64,000 nucleotides of DNA from an uncultured Azospirillum sp. (GTDB lineage: Bacteria > Pseudomonadota > Alphaproteobacteria > RF32 > CAG-239): the NCBI GenBank assembly GCA_947301965.1, contig CAMYUM010000005.1:22128-86127 (forward strand), written 5' to 3'. Position 1 is the first letter of the stretch. Each line of letters starts with the position of its first letter. Under the pieces are notes generated by a model. The model was not told where the DNA came from and did not search any database. It was given only the letters and a program-made list of their open reading frames with translations. Below are positions 1 through 8,460 of the stretch, piece after piece. Made by a program: the position numbers and the translations under genes.

Positions 1-292
1 TGCTTACCTTTCCCAACAAACGATTGTCGTTGCCGATGGCAACACCTTGCGGAACAACGCCGCCGATCAATTTTCCTTTTGCGTCCAAAATCAAGCTGTC
101 GGCGGTGATATTGCCGATAAGTCGATTATCAAAGCTTACAACCTTACCATCAGGAATAACTTTGCCGATTAAATCACCGTTAAAGTCAATGGCAGTAATC
201 TCTTGTGCATATCCGTTTGCGGCACACACAAACACCGCTGCAAAAGCAGTCCCAAGAATTTTTATAATTTTGCCATTCAGCTTCAAAATCAA
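1..292 (-). CDS. Partial secreted protein with 17-aa GxxIG repeats, runs off left edge; TTG start 2 bp after the upstream stop
   Basis: Hand translation of complement(1..292) is open: (M)ILKLNGKIIKILGTAFAAVFVCAANGYAQEITAIDFNGDLIGKVIPDGKVVSFDNRLIGNITADSLILDAKGKLIGGVVPQGVAIGNDNRLLGK; signal peptide followed by the same repeats as the upstream gene; not in the ORF track (non-ATG start, edge-truncated). Confidence 0.7.
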   Translation of the reverse strand, partial: MILKLNGKIIKILGTAFAAVFVCAANGYAQEITAIDFNGDLIGKVIPDGKVVSFDNRLIGNITADSLILDAKGKLIGGVVPQGVAIGNDNRLLGKVS

Positions 293-294
293 CT

Positions 295-3200
295 TTAGTT
301 CCTCCGATTTTTAGCAACTTCCTGTAAAGCATATCCGGCTACACGTTTATCCAAATTGATGAACGAACCGTTGCTTTTTAAATAACCGATGATTTTATTG
401 CCGGTATCTATTACATTGCCGTCAGCGGCAAGACGCCCTATATATTTTCCGGTGTTGCCGAGAATTGTGGCTCCTATTTTGTATATACGGCCGAGAATTC
501 CGTCTTCGCTATCTACTGCCAGGTCGGTTGAAAGAGTGCGGCCGATGATTGATCCGCTTCGGTCAATAATTGAACCATCAGAATTAATATAACCGGCAAT
601 CTTGTCTTCACTATTAATTACCAAATCACCATCTACTATTTCGCCGATAAGTTTGCCCGAATTATTAAGGACATTTCCGTCAGACAACGCACGGCCGATT
701 TTGATGTTAAGAGTGTCAATAACCGAACCGTCCGGCATTACAGAACCTATTACTTTGCCCGCGAAGTCAATAACCGTACCGCGTTTCAACAAACTTAAGT
801 TTTTATCGGTGGAGCCGCCGGGCAAAATAGCCGTAATGTTGTTGCCGTTCAAATCAATAACATCACCAAGTGAATCGGTGTGACCTTTATATGTACCCCA
901 GACATCGGTAACAATGCCTTCAGAAATAATTTCACCGACAATTACCGATTTTTGATTCATAACTTTGCCGTCAGGAGTGCTTTGTCCTGAAACTTTGCCT
1001 TCCAAATCAATGATACGACCGTCAGATAAACCATAGCCGATGAAAGAGCCGTCATAGCCGATAGCGGTGCCGCGGCGAATTAATCCGCCTTTCAAGGACC
1101 CTTTGTCGTCAAAGTAGAACCCTTTGGCATCAAGTTTTCCGAGCCGTTCTCCGAAACGGTTGACCACTTCACTGTTGTAACCTGCTGAACCAACGATTTT
1201 ACCGCTGAAATCCGCAACCTGTCCGACAGGAATGGAATAACCGTTTACCTGACCGTAAAAACCTACACCATCGCCATAAATTTTGCCTAAGGATACCCCT
1301 TTGCCGTTATAAACATTGCCATCAGGGAATAAGCGTCCCAAGATATTGCCTTTGGCATCTATAATTGCCGATTTTGCAGGTAAAGCAACACCGATGATTT
1401 TGCTGTTTTCATCAATAATTACATTGTTCGGCAGCAAACGCCCCGAAGGTTGTCCTCGCATCGGAACCCGGGCATTGGCATTAACCATGCCGATAAAGTT
1501 GCCCTCCAAATCATAAGCATAAGTGTTTTGAAGAACTTTGCCGATATACGCACCTTTTTTATCAAAAATGTCTCCATAGGTGCCTACACAGCCGACCGCT
1601 TGTCCCTGAGGTGAGAAAACAAGACCGTTTTCAACAATTTTACCTAAAAGATTGCCGTCGTACGAAACAGCTATGCCGGAGCGGGCAACTCCGCCTATAA
1701 TATCACCCTTTTCATTCAAAACCGTGCCATCAGGATTTACACACCCTACATAGTTGCCGTTTTGACGAACAATTCCGTCGGTTTCGACATCACCGATTTT
1801 GGTACATGTATCGTCAAAAACCGGTCCGGGAGCAACAACTTCTCCGATATAATTACCGCTGTCATCTATAACGACACCGTCAGAATTAACTTTATATCCG
1901 GTTTCTTGGTTGGATTTGCGAACAAGCCCGTCTTTTTCCAGATAACCAATATTTTTGCACCCCTGTCCGACCACAAGACCACCGCGAACTAGACGAGCAA
2001 TTATTTTTGAACCGCTGGGGCTTTTTACCAATCCGTTAGACTGTATTCTTCCTACAATTTGCTTATCTTCGTTTTCAATCGTACCGTTGTTATTGACCGT
2101 ACCTAAAACTTCGCCTTGCGGAGTAACCGGAATCATATGTTCTTGGATAAGACGTCCCAAGACTGTCTGAGTATTGCTTACAATATTGCCGTTTTCATCC
2201 GTATAGCCAGTAACATTGCCTTCAACATCAAAGACCTCACCGTCTTTTCCGATATAACCGGTTATCTTGTTATTATTATCCAACAACAATTTAGCAAAAC
2301 CGCCAACCGTGCCGATTTCATTGCCTTTGCCGTCAACAAGTTTTCCCGACGGAATCATTTTGCCGATGGCGTCACCATTAAAGTTAATAACATTGCCGTT
2401 TTCATCAACATAGCCTATCACTTTGCCATCTTTGTCATACGCCAGTTGACGCGGGGTTAAGCCGGCATGTCCAATAACATTGCCATTGGCATCTACAATA
2501 GAGCCGTCAGGAAGCATTTTACCGATAATGTTACCGTTAAAGTCTCTGACTGTACCGTCATCATCAACGTAGCCCATAACTCTGCCCTGAGCATCATATG
2601 CAAGACGATATCCGTTTTCTTTTTCCGGACCGGCTTTACCAATTATTTTGCTGTTCGGATCAATTACCGTACCATCAGAAAGAACTTGACCGATTTTATT
2701 GCCGGCAAAGTCATAAACATTACCATCTTCACCGACATAACCAATAACATTGCCGTCTTTGTCATATACTAACTCTGTAGGCAATGCTCCCCGACCGATT
2801 ACATTGCCGTTTTCATCAACAATGGTGCCGTCCTCAAGCATTTTGCCGATTTTATTGCCATTGAAGTCATAAACGTCACCATTCTCATCAACATAGCCTA
2901 TCAGGTCGCCATCTTTGTCATAAGCAAGACGCTCCGGAGCATGACCGATTACGTCGCCGTTTTCATCAACAACAGTACCATCTTCAAGCATTTTGCCGAT
3001 TTTGTTACCATTGAAGTCATAAACGTCACCGTTCTCATCAACATAACCTATCAGCTTGCCGTCTTTATCATAAGCCAATTTGTTGGCCTGAACCGCACGA
3101 CCGATAACGTTGCCGTCATTGTCAACGATGGTGCCGTCATCAAGCATTTTACCGATTTTATTGCCGGCAAAATCATAAACATTGCCATCATCATCAACAT

Positions 3201-5004
3201 AACCTATGAGTTTACCGTCCTTATCGTAGGCTAATTTTTTGCCGTTTAAGGCTTTGCCCACAATTGTTCCGTCTCCGCTGACTATTGTGCCGTCGGGCAT
3301 AACCTTGCCAATAATATTGCCGTTAAAATCACGGACAATACCATCTTCATCAATATATCCGATAACATTGCCGTCTTTGTCGTAGGCAAACGCCTTAACC
3401 CGAGAATCTTTATCACCTTCAGAAGCGGCGCGACCGATTATGTTCCCCTCGCCGTCAACAATCATTCCGTTGGAGGATACGGTACCCAAAGATTTACCGT
3501 TTTCACCGATTGCGTTGCCGTCTTTATCAATGTAGCCGATTACTTTTCCGTCATCATTATATGCTAATAAAGACCCCGATGTGGTAAGCTCGTTACCGTT
3601 GTTGTCAACGATAGTTCCGTCAGGACGAGTTCTACCAATAGCGTTGCCGTTGAAATCTCTGACGGTGCCGTTTTCGTCGACATACCCGACGACCTGACCG
3701 TCATTATTGCGAACAAGACGGCGGTTAGCGCTGCGTGAAGGAGCATTTTTGCTTGCGACAACATTACCGTCTTTATCAACATTGCCGACAACATCACCAT
3801 TAGCATCAACTACCGAACCGTCAGGCATTACAACACCTATAATATTACCATCTTCATCGACGGCAACACGTCCGGTTTTGGTAACATGACCAATTACATT
3901 GCCGTTTTCGTCAACAACCTCACCTTTTTCATTAAGGCGACCGATTACATTGCCGTTCATGTCAACAACCGTACCGTCCGGCATTACCCGTCCGATAATA
4001 TTGCCATTGTCGTCATACACATATCCCATATCTACAGCATGACCGATTACGTTGCCATCATTATCAACAACCGTGCCGTCCGGCAGCATACGACCGATTA
4101 CGTTGCCATTTAAATCAACAACCGAACCGTCGGGGTTTACATAACCGATAACATTTCCATTTTGGTCAAATACCAACTTACGATTATTAGCAACACCAAT
4201 GATGTTGCCGTCACCATCTACGGCCAAGCCGTTTTCATTAATGCGGCCGATTACGTTGCCTTTAGAATCGTAGACATAACCTTCATCGTCAGCATACCCT
4301 ATTACCGAACCATCAGGACCGACTATTGTTCTTGATAGGGTTTCTCCTTTTTTGTTGGTTGCTTTAGAGCCTGAACCAGAACCTCCGCCAACCACATTCG
4401 TATCGCAGAAATTGCAATCTTCTTTGGTAACAGCATTCCCGAAAACCGGTACTTTTTCCGATTTGGCATTACTTTTAGCAAAATTGCTTTCATGCCAGGC
4501 AATGATGAAATTGTTTTGTACATTTCCGGTGGCAACCGGGGTCCATTCCATGGTAATATCGCAAGTTTCGGAACCGCGTAAAAGTCTGCCGGTACAATAA
4601 TCTTTAAAACTAAAGCCGTCAAAAGGAGCTTCCGCCAATTGTACGGATATAATATTGACAGAGGCTTTTCCGTTTGTGCCGATAGTTAAGACATTTTTGG
4701 CATCAGAACCGATAACAACCTGACCGAGAGCGACCGGGTTGGGTGTCGACGTAATCGGCGGTACTCCGTCATCAACTACCGTAAATTCTATACCGGTATC
4801 TTCAGAGGTTGAAGTTTCAACCTGAAGGGGATCGTCATTATCGGTAAAAACAGGGTCTGTATATTCGCTAGTTTTTTCTCCGCTTGAAAAAAGAAGGTAT
4901 AAACCAAGGAGAAAAATAACAAAAGAAGTTATACCAACCGCAAGAATTATGCGGTTGGTTTTTCTGATATAACTTTCCGAATGTGTTAATACTTCTTTAC
5001 TCAT
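295..5004 (-). CDS. Giant repeat protein in the VirB10/DotG position of the T4SS; N-terminal TM, Ig/ASH-like domain, then dozens of 17-aa repeats
   Basis: N-terminal TM (RIILAVGITSFVIFLLGLYLLF), beta-rich NPVALGQVVIGS...CDITMEWTP segment, then GNVIGRMLPDGTVVDND-type repeats to the C-terminus; ATG overlaps the end of the VirB9-like gene. Confidence 0.75.
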   Translation of the reverse strand: MSKEVLTHSESYIRKTNRIILAVGITSFVIFLLGLYLLFSSGEKTSEYTDPVFTDNDDPLQVETSTSEDTGIEFTVVDDGVPPITSTPNPVALGQVVIGSDAKNVLTIGTNGKASVNIISVQLAEAPFDGFSFKDYCTGRLLRGSETCDITMEWTPVATGNVQNNFIIAWHESNFAKSNAKSEKVPVFGNAVTKEDCNFCDTNVVGGGSGSGSKATNKKGETLSRTIVGPDGSVIGYADDEGYVYDSKGNVIGRINENGLAVDGDGNIIGVANNRKLVFDQNGNVIGYVNPDGSVVDLNGNVIGRMLPDGTVVDNDGNVIGHAVDMGYVYDDNGNIIGRVMPDGTVVDMNGNVIGRLNEKGEVVDENGNVIGHVTKTGRVAVDEDGNIIGVVMPDGSVVDANGDVVGNVDKDGNVVASKNAPSRSANRRLVRNNDGQVVGYVDENGTVRDFNGNAIGRTRPDGTIVDNNGNELTTSGSLLAYNDDGKVIGYIDKDGNAIGENGKSLGTVSSNGMIVDGEGNIIGRAASEGDKDSRVKAFAYDKDGNVIGYIDEDGIVRDFNGNIIGKVMPDGTIVSGDGTIVGKALNGKKLAYDKDGKLIGYVDDDGNVYDFAGNKIGKMLDDGTIVDNDGNVIGRAVQANKLAYDKDGKLIGYVDENGDVYDFNGNKIGKMLEDGTVVDENGDVIGHAPERLAYDKDGDLIGYVDENGDVYDFNGNKIGKMLEDGTIVDENGNVIGRGALPTELVYDKDGNVIGYVGEDGNVYDFAGNKIGQVLSDGTVIDPNSKIIGKAGPEKENGYRLAYDAQGRVMGYVDDDGTVRDFNGNIIGKMLPDGSIVDANGNVIGHAGLTPRQLAYDKDGKVIGYVDENGNVINFNGDAIGKMIPSGKLVDGKGNEIGTVGGFAKLLLDNNNKITGYIGKDGEVFDVEGNVTGYTDENGNIVSNTQTVLGRLIQEHMIPVTPQGEVLGTVNNNGTIENEDKQIVGRIQSNGLVKSPSGSKIIARLVRGGLVVGQGCKNIGYLEKDGLVRKSNQETGYKVNSDGVVIDDSGNYIGEVVAPGPVFDDTCTKIGDVETDGIVRQNGNYVGCVNPDGTVLNEKGDIIGGVARSGIAVSYDGNLLGKIVENGLVFSPQGQAVGCVGTYGDIFDKKGAYIGKVLQNTYAYDLEGNFIGMVNANARVPMRGQPSGRLLPNNVIIDENSKIIGVALPAKSAIIDAKGNILGRLFPDGNVYNGKGVSLGKIYGDGVGFYGQVNGYSIPVGQVADFSGKIVGSAGYNSEVVNRFGERLGKLDAKGFYFDDKGSLKGGLIRRGTAIGYDGSFIGYGLSDGRIIDLEGKVSGQSTPDGKVMNQKSVIVGEIISEGIVTDVWGTYKGHTDSLGDVIDLNGNNITAILPGGSTDKNLSLLKRGTVIDFAGKVIGSVMPDGSVIDTLNIKIGRALSDGNVLNNSGKLIGEIVDGDLVINSEDKIAGYINSDGSIIDRSGSIIGRTLSTDLAVDSEDGILGRIYKIGATILGNTGKYIGRLAADGNVIDTGNKIIGYLKSNGSFINLDKRVAGYALQEVAKNRRN
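2380..3560 (-). repeat. Higher-order repeat block (three 17-aa units plus linker, ~55 aa / ~165 nt) within the giant repeat CDS
   Basis: Near-identical copies of LAYDKDGKLIGYVDENGDVYDFNGNKIGKMLEDGTIVDENGNVIGR, also close at DNA level around 2780-3240. Confidence 0.8.
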
Positions 5005-6656
5005 TGGGTTCTGACTACACTACAAAATACACCACTTCGACCAAGTCTGCTGCAAACGCCGTCACCTTCTTCAAGTGATTTAACCGGTCCGACACGCAGG
5101 TGGAATAACTCTTTGCCCTGTCCATCTGCCGGAGCATCAACAGAGAAGAACGGATCATACTTTTTAAGCAATTTACCGTGCTTGTCGGAAAGATTGTCCC
5201 ACAAACTCTCCAGATTTTCGACATTGGCATCAGTACCGAGCTCAATTGAAATATTTGATCCGGAACCATCGCTAAAGCCTGAACCGTAACGATATTGGCT
5301 AGCAAAATTGCTGGCTGCGGGGTCAAATTGTTGAGTATTTTGAATCCGATGCATTTTTGAATAATCAAAATCTGTTCCGCCCGCACCGGCTCCGTATAAG
5401 CCTCCTTGTGCACCACCGCCGGCTCCGTTACCATATTGCGGAGCAATAATTGAGCTTCCGTCAACATTAATATTAACTTCACCATACGGTATATTGGCAG
5501 CACCATCAATCGGACCTGAACTGAAATCAGGGTACGAAGCACCACCGGCTTTTGATTGGGCTCCGGTCGGAATTTTGGCTCCGCGATCCCATTCTTTGTC
5601 GGTGACATCTTTAGCATAACTTACATCCTCAAGACCGGTATCATCAGAACGACGCATCTTCAGGCAGACAATCCTTTTGCCGTTACGCAAAACCATATCA
5701 CCGATTGCTTCAACAATAATTAAACGGTTGTTCGGACCTTTGGTACGAAAACCTACGGGAACCTCCATTCTTTCAACAATCAAAGTAACAATAGGACGTT
5801 GGGTCATGTTCAGAGATTTGCTGCCTAAATCAATATATGTAAATATGTCGTCACGCCAAACTCTTTCCGGTGCAATTACAACGTCATCAGGGTTCGGAAC
5901 GTAAACTTCGATATCAAAACGAAATTTGGTCGGATCAAGAGGAATACTCTCTATCCAATTGTTTTTTTGATTGCGTTTAGTAAACGTGGAATCAACAGAT
6001 TTTCCGCCCCCGCCATAATAAGAGGTTGCATTAACGTGTCCTCCCGCGGAAGCGGCGTTCCCGTTTCCCATTGCGCCGGCTCCACCATGACCGTTGTTAC
6101 CGCCGACAACTTCAATATCAACGATTGCATTGGTCAATCTTTCGGTATTTACACCCTCACTACGGACATAAAAGACATAACGATTGCCTGAACGTCCAAA
6201 AACGATAACGTTGGTGTCAACTCCGACGTTGGCTCCAGAGCGAGGATACAGCAACAAGGTACTGGGACCGGAAATTTGCCCGTCAAATGTAGAATTGTCA
6301 CCGATGTAGATATCTTCAATCATTTCCCACTCGGGGAAGTTGATCATGGTAATCATGCCTTCACGCAGGCGTAAGGGCAAAACCAAATCCGGCGACCAAT
6401 AATATTTTGAATACGCAGGCTTGCTTTGGCCTTCTCCGAGATTTTGCAAAGGATCAAGCCATGCGCTTTGCATCATTCCCAAAGAACTGAAGCCGGCATA
6501 GCTCATATCCATCGGCTGATATTGTCCGTTGGCCTGCGCCGCGCCCTGATCCATGCTGTTAACCGTTGCCTGGGCAAAAGAATCCTCGGCAAAGAAAACG
6601 CCGAATAAGGCTATAAAACCGATTTTAACATATTTTGACAGCATAATTTTATCCAT
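5001..6656 (-). CDS. VirB9/DotH-like outer-membrane core complex protein with C-terminal SPOR-like domain
   Basis: Signal peptide; VirB9-like N-domain (LRLREGMITMINFPEWEMIEDIYIGD...GNRYVFYVRS) and C-domain (APERVWRDDIFTYIDLG...DMVLRNGKRIVCLKMRR); C-term FHLRVGPVKSLEEGDGVCSRLGRSGVFCSVVRTQ resembles SPOR. Confidence 0.65.
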   Translation of the reverse strand: MDKIMLSKYVKIGFIALFGVFFAEDSFAQATVNSMDQGAAQANGQYQPMDMSYAGFSSLGMMQSAWLDPLQNLGEGQSKPAYSKYYWSPDLVLPLRLREGMITMINFPEWEMIEDIYIGDNSTFDGQISGPSTLLLYPRSGANVGVDTNVIVFGRSGNRYVFYVRSEGVNTERLTNAIVDIEVVGGNNGHGGAGAMGNGNAASAGGHVNATSYYGGGGKSVDSTFTKRNQKNNWIESIPLDPTKFRFDIEVYVPNPDDVVIAPERVWRDDIFTYIDLGSKSLNMTQRPIVTLIVERMEVPVGFRTKGPNNRLIIVEAIGDMVLRNGKRIVCLKMRRSDDTGLEDVSYAKDVTDKEWDRGAKIPTGAQSKAGGASYPDFSSGPIDGAANIPYGEVNINVDGSSIIAPQYGNGAGGGAQGGLYGAGAGGTDFDYSKMHRIQNTQQFDPAASNFASQYRYGSGFSDGSGSNISIELGTDANVENLESLWDNLSDKHGKLLKKYDPFFSVDAPADGQGKELFHLRVGPVKSLEEGDGVCSRLGRSGVFCSVVRTQ

Positions 6657-6657
6657 C

Positions 6658-7398
6658 TTATTGTACCTTATTAAAACTCAAAGAATAATTTGTAACCGTG
6701 AAGCCAATCGGATTTTTAAGACGCTCTTTGTGTTTTACGACTTTATGTCTGTACGTAACTCGCAAAGATGCTGTCCAATAATTGACTTCGGGGGTTTTGG
6801 AATCCGGAAACATATCTCTGGTCTCATATTCGACCTGCCAAATTCCCTGGCTAAGCTCGTTGACGGTCATAATGCGCACATCACGAATCATTCTGCGGGT
6901 GCGGATTAAATCAAGAGCACGATTGGCCGTATTTTTCAAAAAGTCATCATATACCGTTTGCGCCGACATTTCCTGAATCGCGCCGCCCGGCATCCACCTG
7001 GCCTCAACCTCTTTAATGTCACGATTGAAAGAACTGCGCATTAAAACATATTGGCGAACAAATACTTCCGTAATGTTTTTTGCCGCAGTCATGTTTCTGT
7101 TGAGCGGAACCAGGTTATAGACCTGTTCTTCTTTGTTTTGAAAAGTAAGCAGGAACGGTTCAACACGGTAGAGCGGAATAACCTGAGCAACCGCCAAAAG
7201 AAGGATTATGTTACAGCAAAAGCTTATTGCCGTAATTATGGCAAAGGCGCGAGCTGTCCACAAATATCTTTTTTCTGCCACGTTGGCAACAAATACATCT
7301 CCGGATGAAGATGGTTTGCTCTTGGCGGCAGGCGTGTTGCCGGGCAGAAGACGTTGATTATTGGGGGTATTTCCGATTGGTGTGGCCATACTTTTCAA
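6658..7398 (-). CDS. VirB8-like (DotI/IcmL/TrbF-type) inner-membrane T4SS protein, copy 1
   Basis: N-terminal TM, VEPFLLTFQ, C-term LKNPIGFTVTNYSLSF. Confidence 0.7.
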   Translation of the reverse strand: MKSMATPIGNTPNNQRLLPGNTPAAKSKPSSSGDVFVANVAEKRYLWTARAFAIITAISFCCNIILLLAVAQVIPLYRVEPFLLTFQNKEEQVYNLVPLNRNMTAAKNITEVFVRQYVLMRSSFNRDIKEVEARWMPGGAIQEMSAQTVYDDFLKNTANRALDLIRTRRMIRDVRIMTVNELSQGIWQVEYETRDMFPDSKTPEVNYWTASLRVTYRHKVVKHKERLKNPIGFTVTNYSLSFNKVQ

Positions 7399-7412
7399 AC
7401 TCTCCGAATAAG

Positions 7413-7601
7413 TTAAATAGTCTCAACAAACCAATCCGGCAAAGTGTGCGGGAGCTCAACCTGCAAGCAAGCACAAGGCGAAAGTTTGAGCTCGTCAGTT
7501 GCCTTACCGACTTCAACCGGTTCCGGCTCATAATAAGAACCGAAAAGGCCACAACCGGCCAATAATACGACAAATAAAAGAAGTATTATTTTTTTCATCA
7601 T
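7413..7601 (-). CDS. Small lipoprotein, VirB7-like candidate
   Basis: 62 aa with lipobox (LLFVVLLAGC) between two virB8-like genes. Confidence 0.55.
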   Translation of the reverse strand: MMKKIILLLFVVLLAGCGLFGSYYEPEPVEVGKATDELKLSPCACLQVELPHTLPDWFVETI

Positions 7602-7637
7602 AAGAATATTCCTCTGTTAACTATAGTTAGTTTGACT

Positions 7638-7665
7638 TTAGACTCTTTTTTTGTAAAAGTCTAAA
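7638..7665 (-). other. Intergenic stem-loop between virB8-like copy 2 and the lipoprotein gene
   Basis: TTTAGACT(c)TTTT...AAAAGTCTAAA inverted repeat; possible processing or attenuation element. Confidence 0.4.
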
Positions 7666-7691
7666 TATAACCAACTTATTAACAGGCAATA

Positions 7692-8447
7692 TTAAAATTG
7701 AACTTTTGCTTGATCGTATTTAACAACCGTAAAACCGAGGGGATTGAGCAAACGACGCCCCATAAATATACGTTCAGGAATAAAATATGCCGTAACCGAA
7801 GCAGTCCAATAACTTGTATTCAGGACCAAGTAGCCGCTTTTGTCGCTACGGTCTTTATTCGCAATTTCAAATGTCTTAAAATTCACTTTCCAAACCGCAC
7901 TACGTTTGCCACCGACACGTTGCGCAGATATAATTTCCACCTCTTGAGAAACTTCTTTTTTTTGATTAGACCTTTCAACAGCTTCAAGATTTTTGTTAAA
8001 CTCCTTGTATACGCTTGCACTGGATAAGAAGTTGACTATTCCGCCGGGATGCCAACGAGACATCATTTCAAGTTTATCATTAAGAATTGTATTGCGATAT
8101 ATGACATATTGACGAACAAAAGTTTCCATAAATTGTTCGCGCGATGCCATATTGTAGGCAATCGGCTCATAGCGGGCAATGTCTTCGGAACTGTTTTGAT
8201 TGATAATTAAAAACGGTTCAACCGTAACCATCGGAGCAAGCTTAAATAAAGCCAGTGATGCGGCGACAAAAACAATCAACGATATGGCTGCAGTAAAAAT
8301 AAACATACGCGACAGCCACAGGTAATAATACATTTTAACGCTGCGTTTTTCTTTTTCGGCCTGACCGAGAAAGTGGTATATTCTACCACTTTTGTCGGTC
8401 AAAGCCATTATTTTAGTGTTCTCAAGTATATTACCTAATTTACTCAT
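7692..8447 (-). CDS. VirB8-like inner-membrane T4SS protein, copy 2
   Basis: N-terminal TM, VEPFLIINQN, C-term LLNPLGFTVVKYDQAKVQF, parallel architecture to 6658-7398. Confidence 0.7.
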   Translation of the reverse strand: MSKLGNILENTKIMALTDKSGRIYHFLGQAEKEKRSVKMYYYLWLSRMFIFTAAISLIVFVAASLALFKLAPMVTVEPFLIINQNSSEDIARYEPIAYNMASREQFMETFVRQYVIYRNTILNDKLEMMSRWHPGGIVNFLSSASVYKEFNKNLEAVERSNQKKEVSQEVEIISAQRVGGKRSAVWKVNFKTFEIANKDRSDKSGYLVLNTSYWTASVTAYFIPERIFMGRRLLNPLGFTVVKYDQAKVQF

Positions 8448-8460
8448 TTACTGGCGTTCT

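Noticed and set aside
389-4113. Many plus-strand ORFs opposite the giant repeat gene (for example MTDYVAVFINNSTIFKHF...)
   Set aside because: Antisense shadows of the 17-aa repeats; periodic codons suppress stops on the opposite strand, with no RBS or recognisable families
300-4320. Repetitive DNA considered as a CRISPR array
   Set aside because: The repeats are coding, imperfect and in frame (51-nt unit); no unique spacers or palindromic direct repeats
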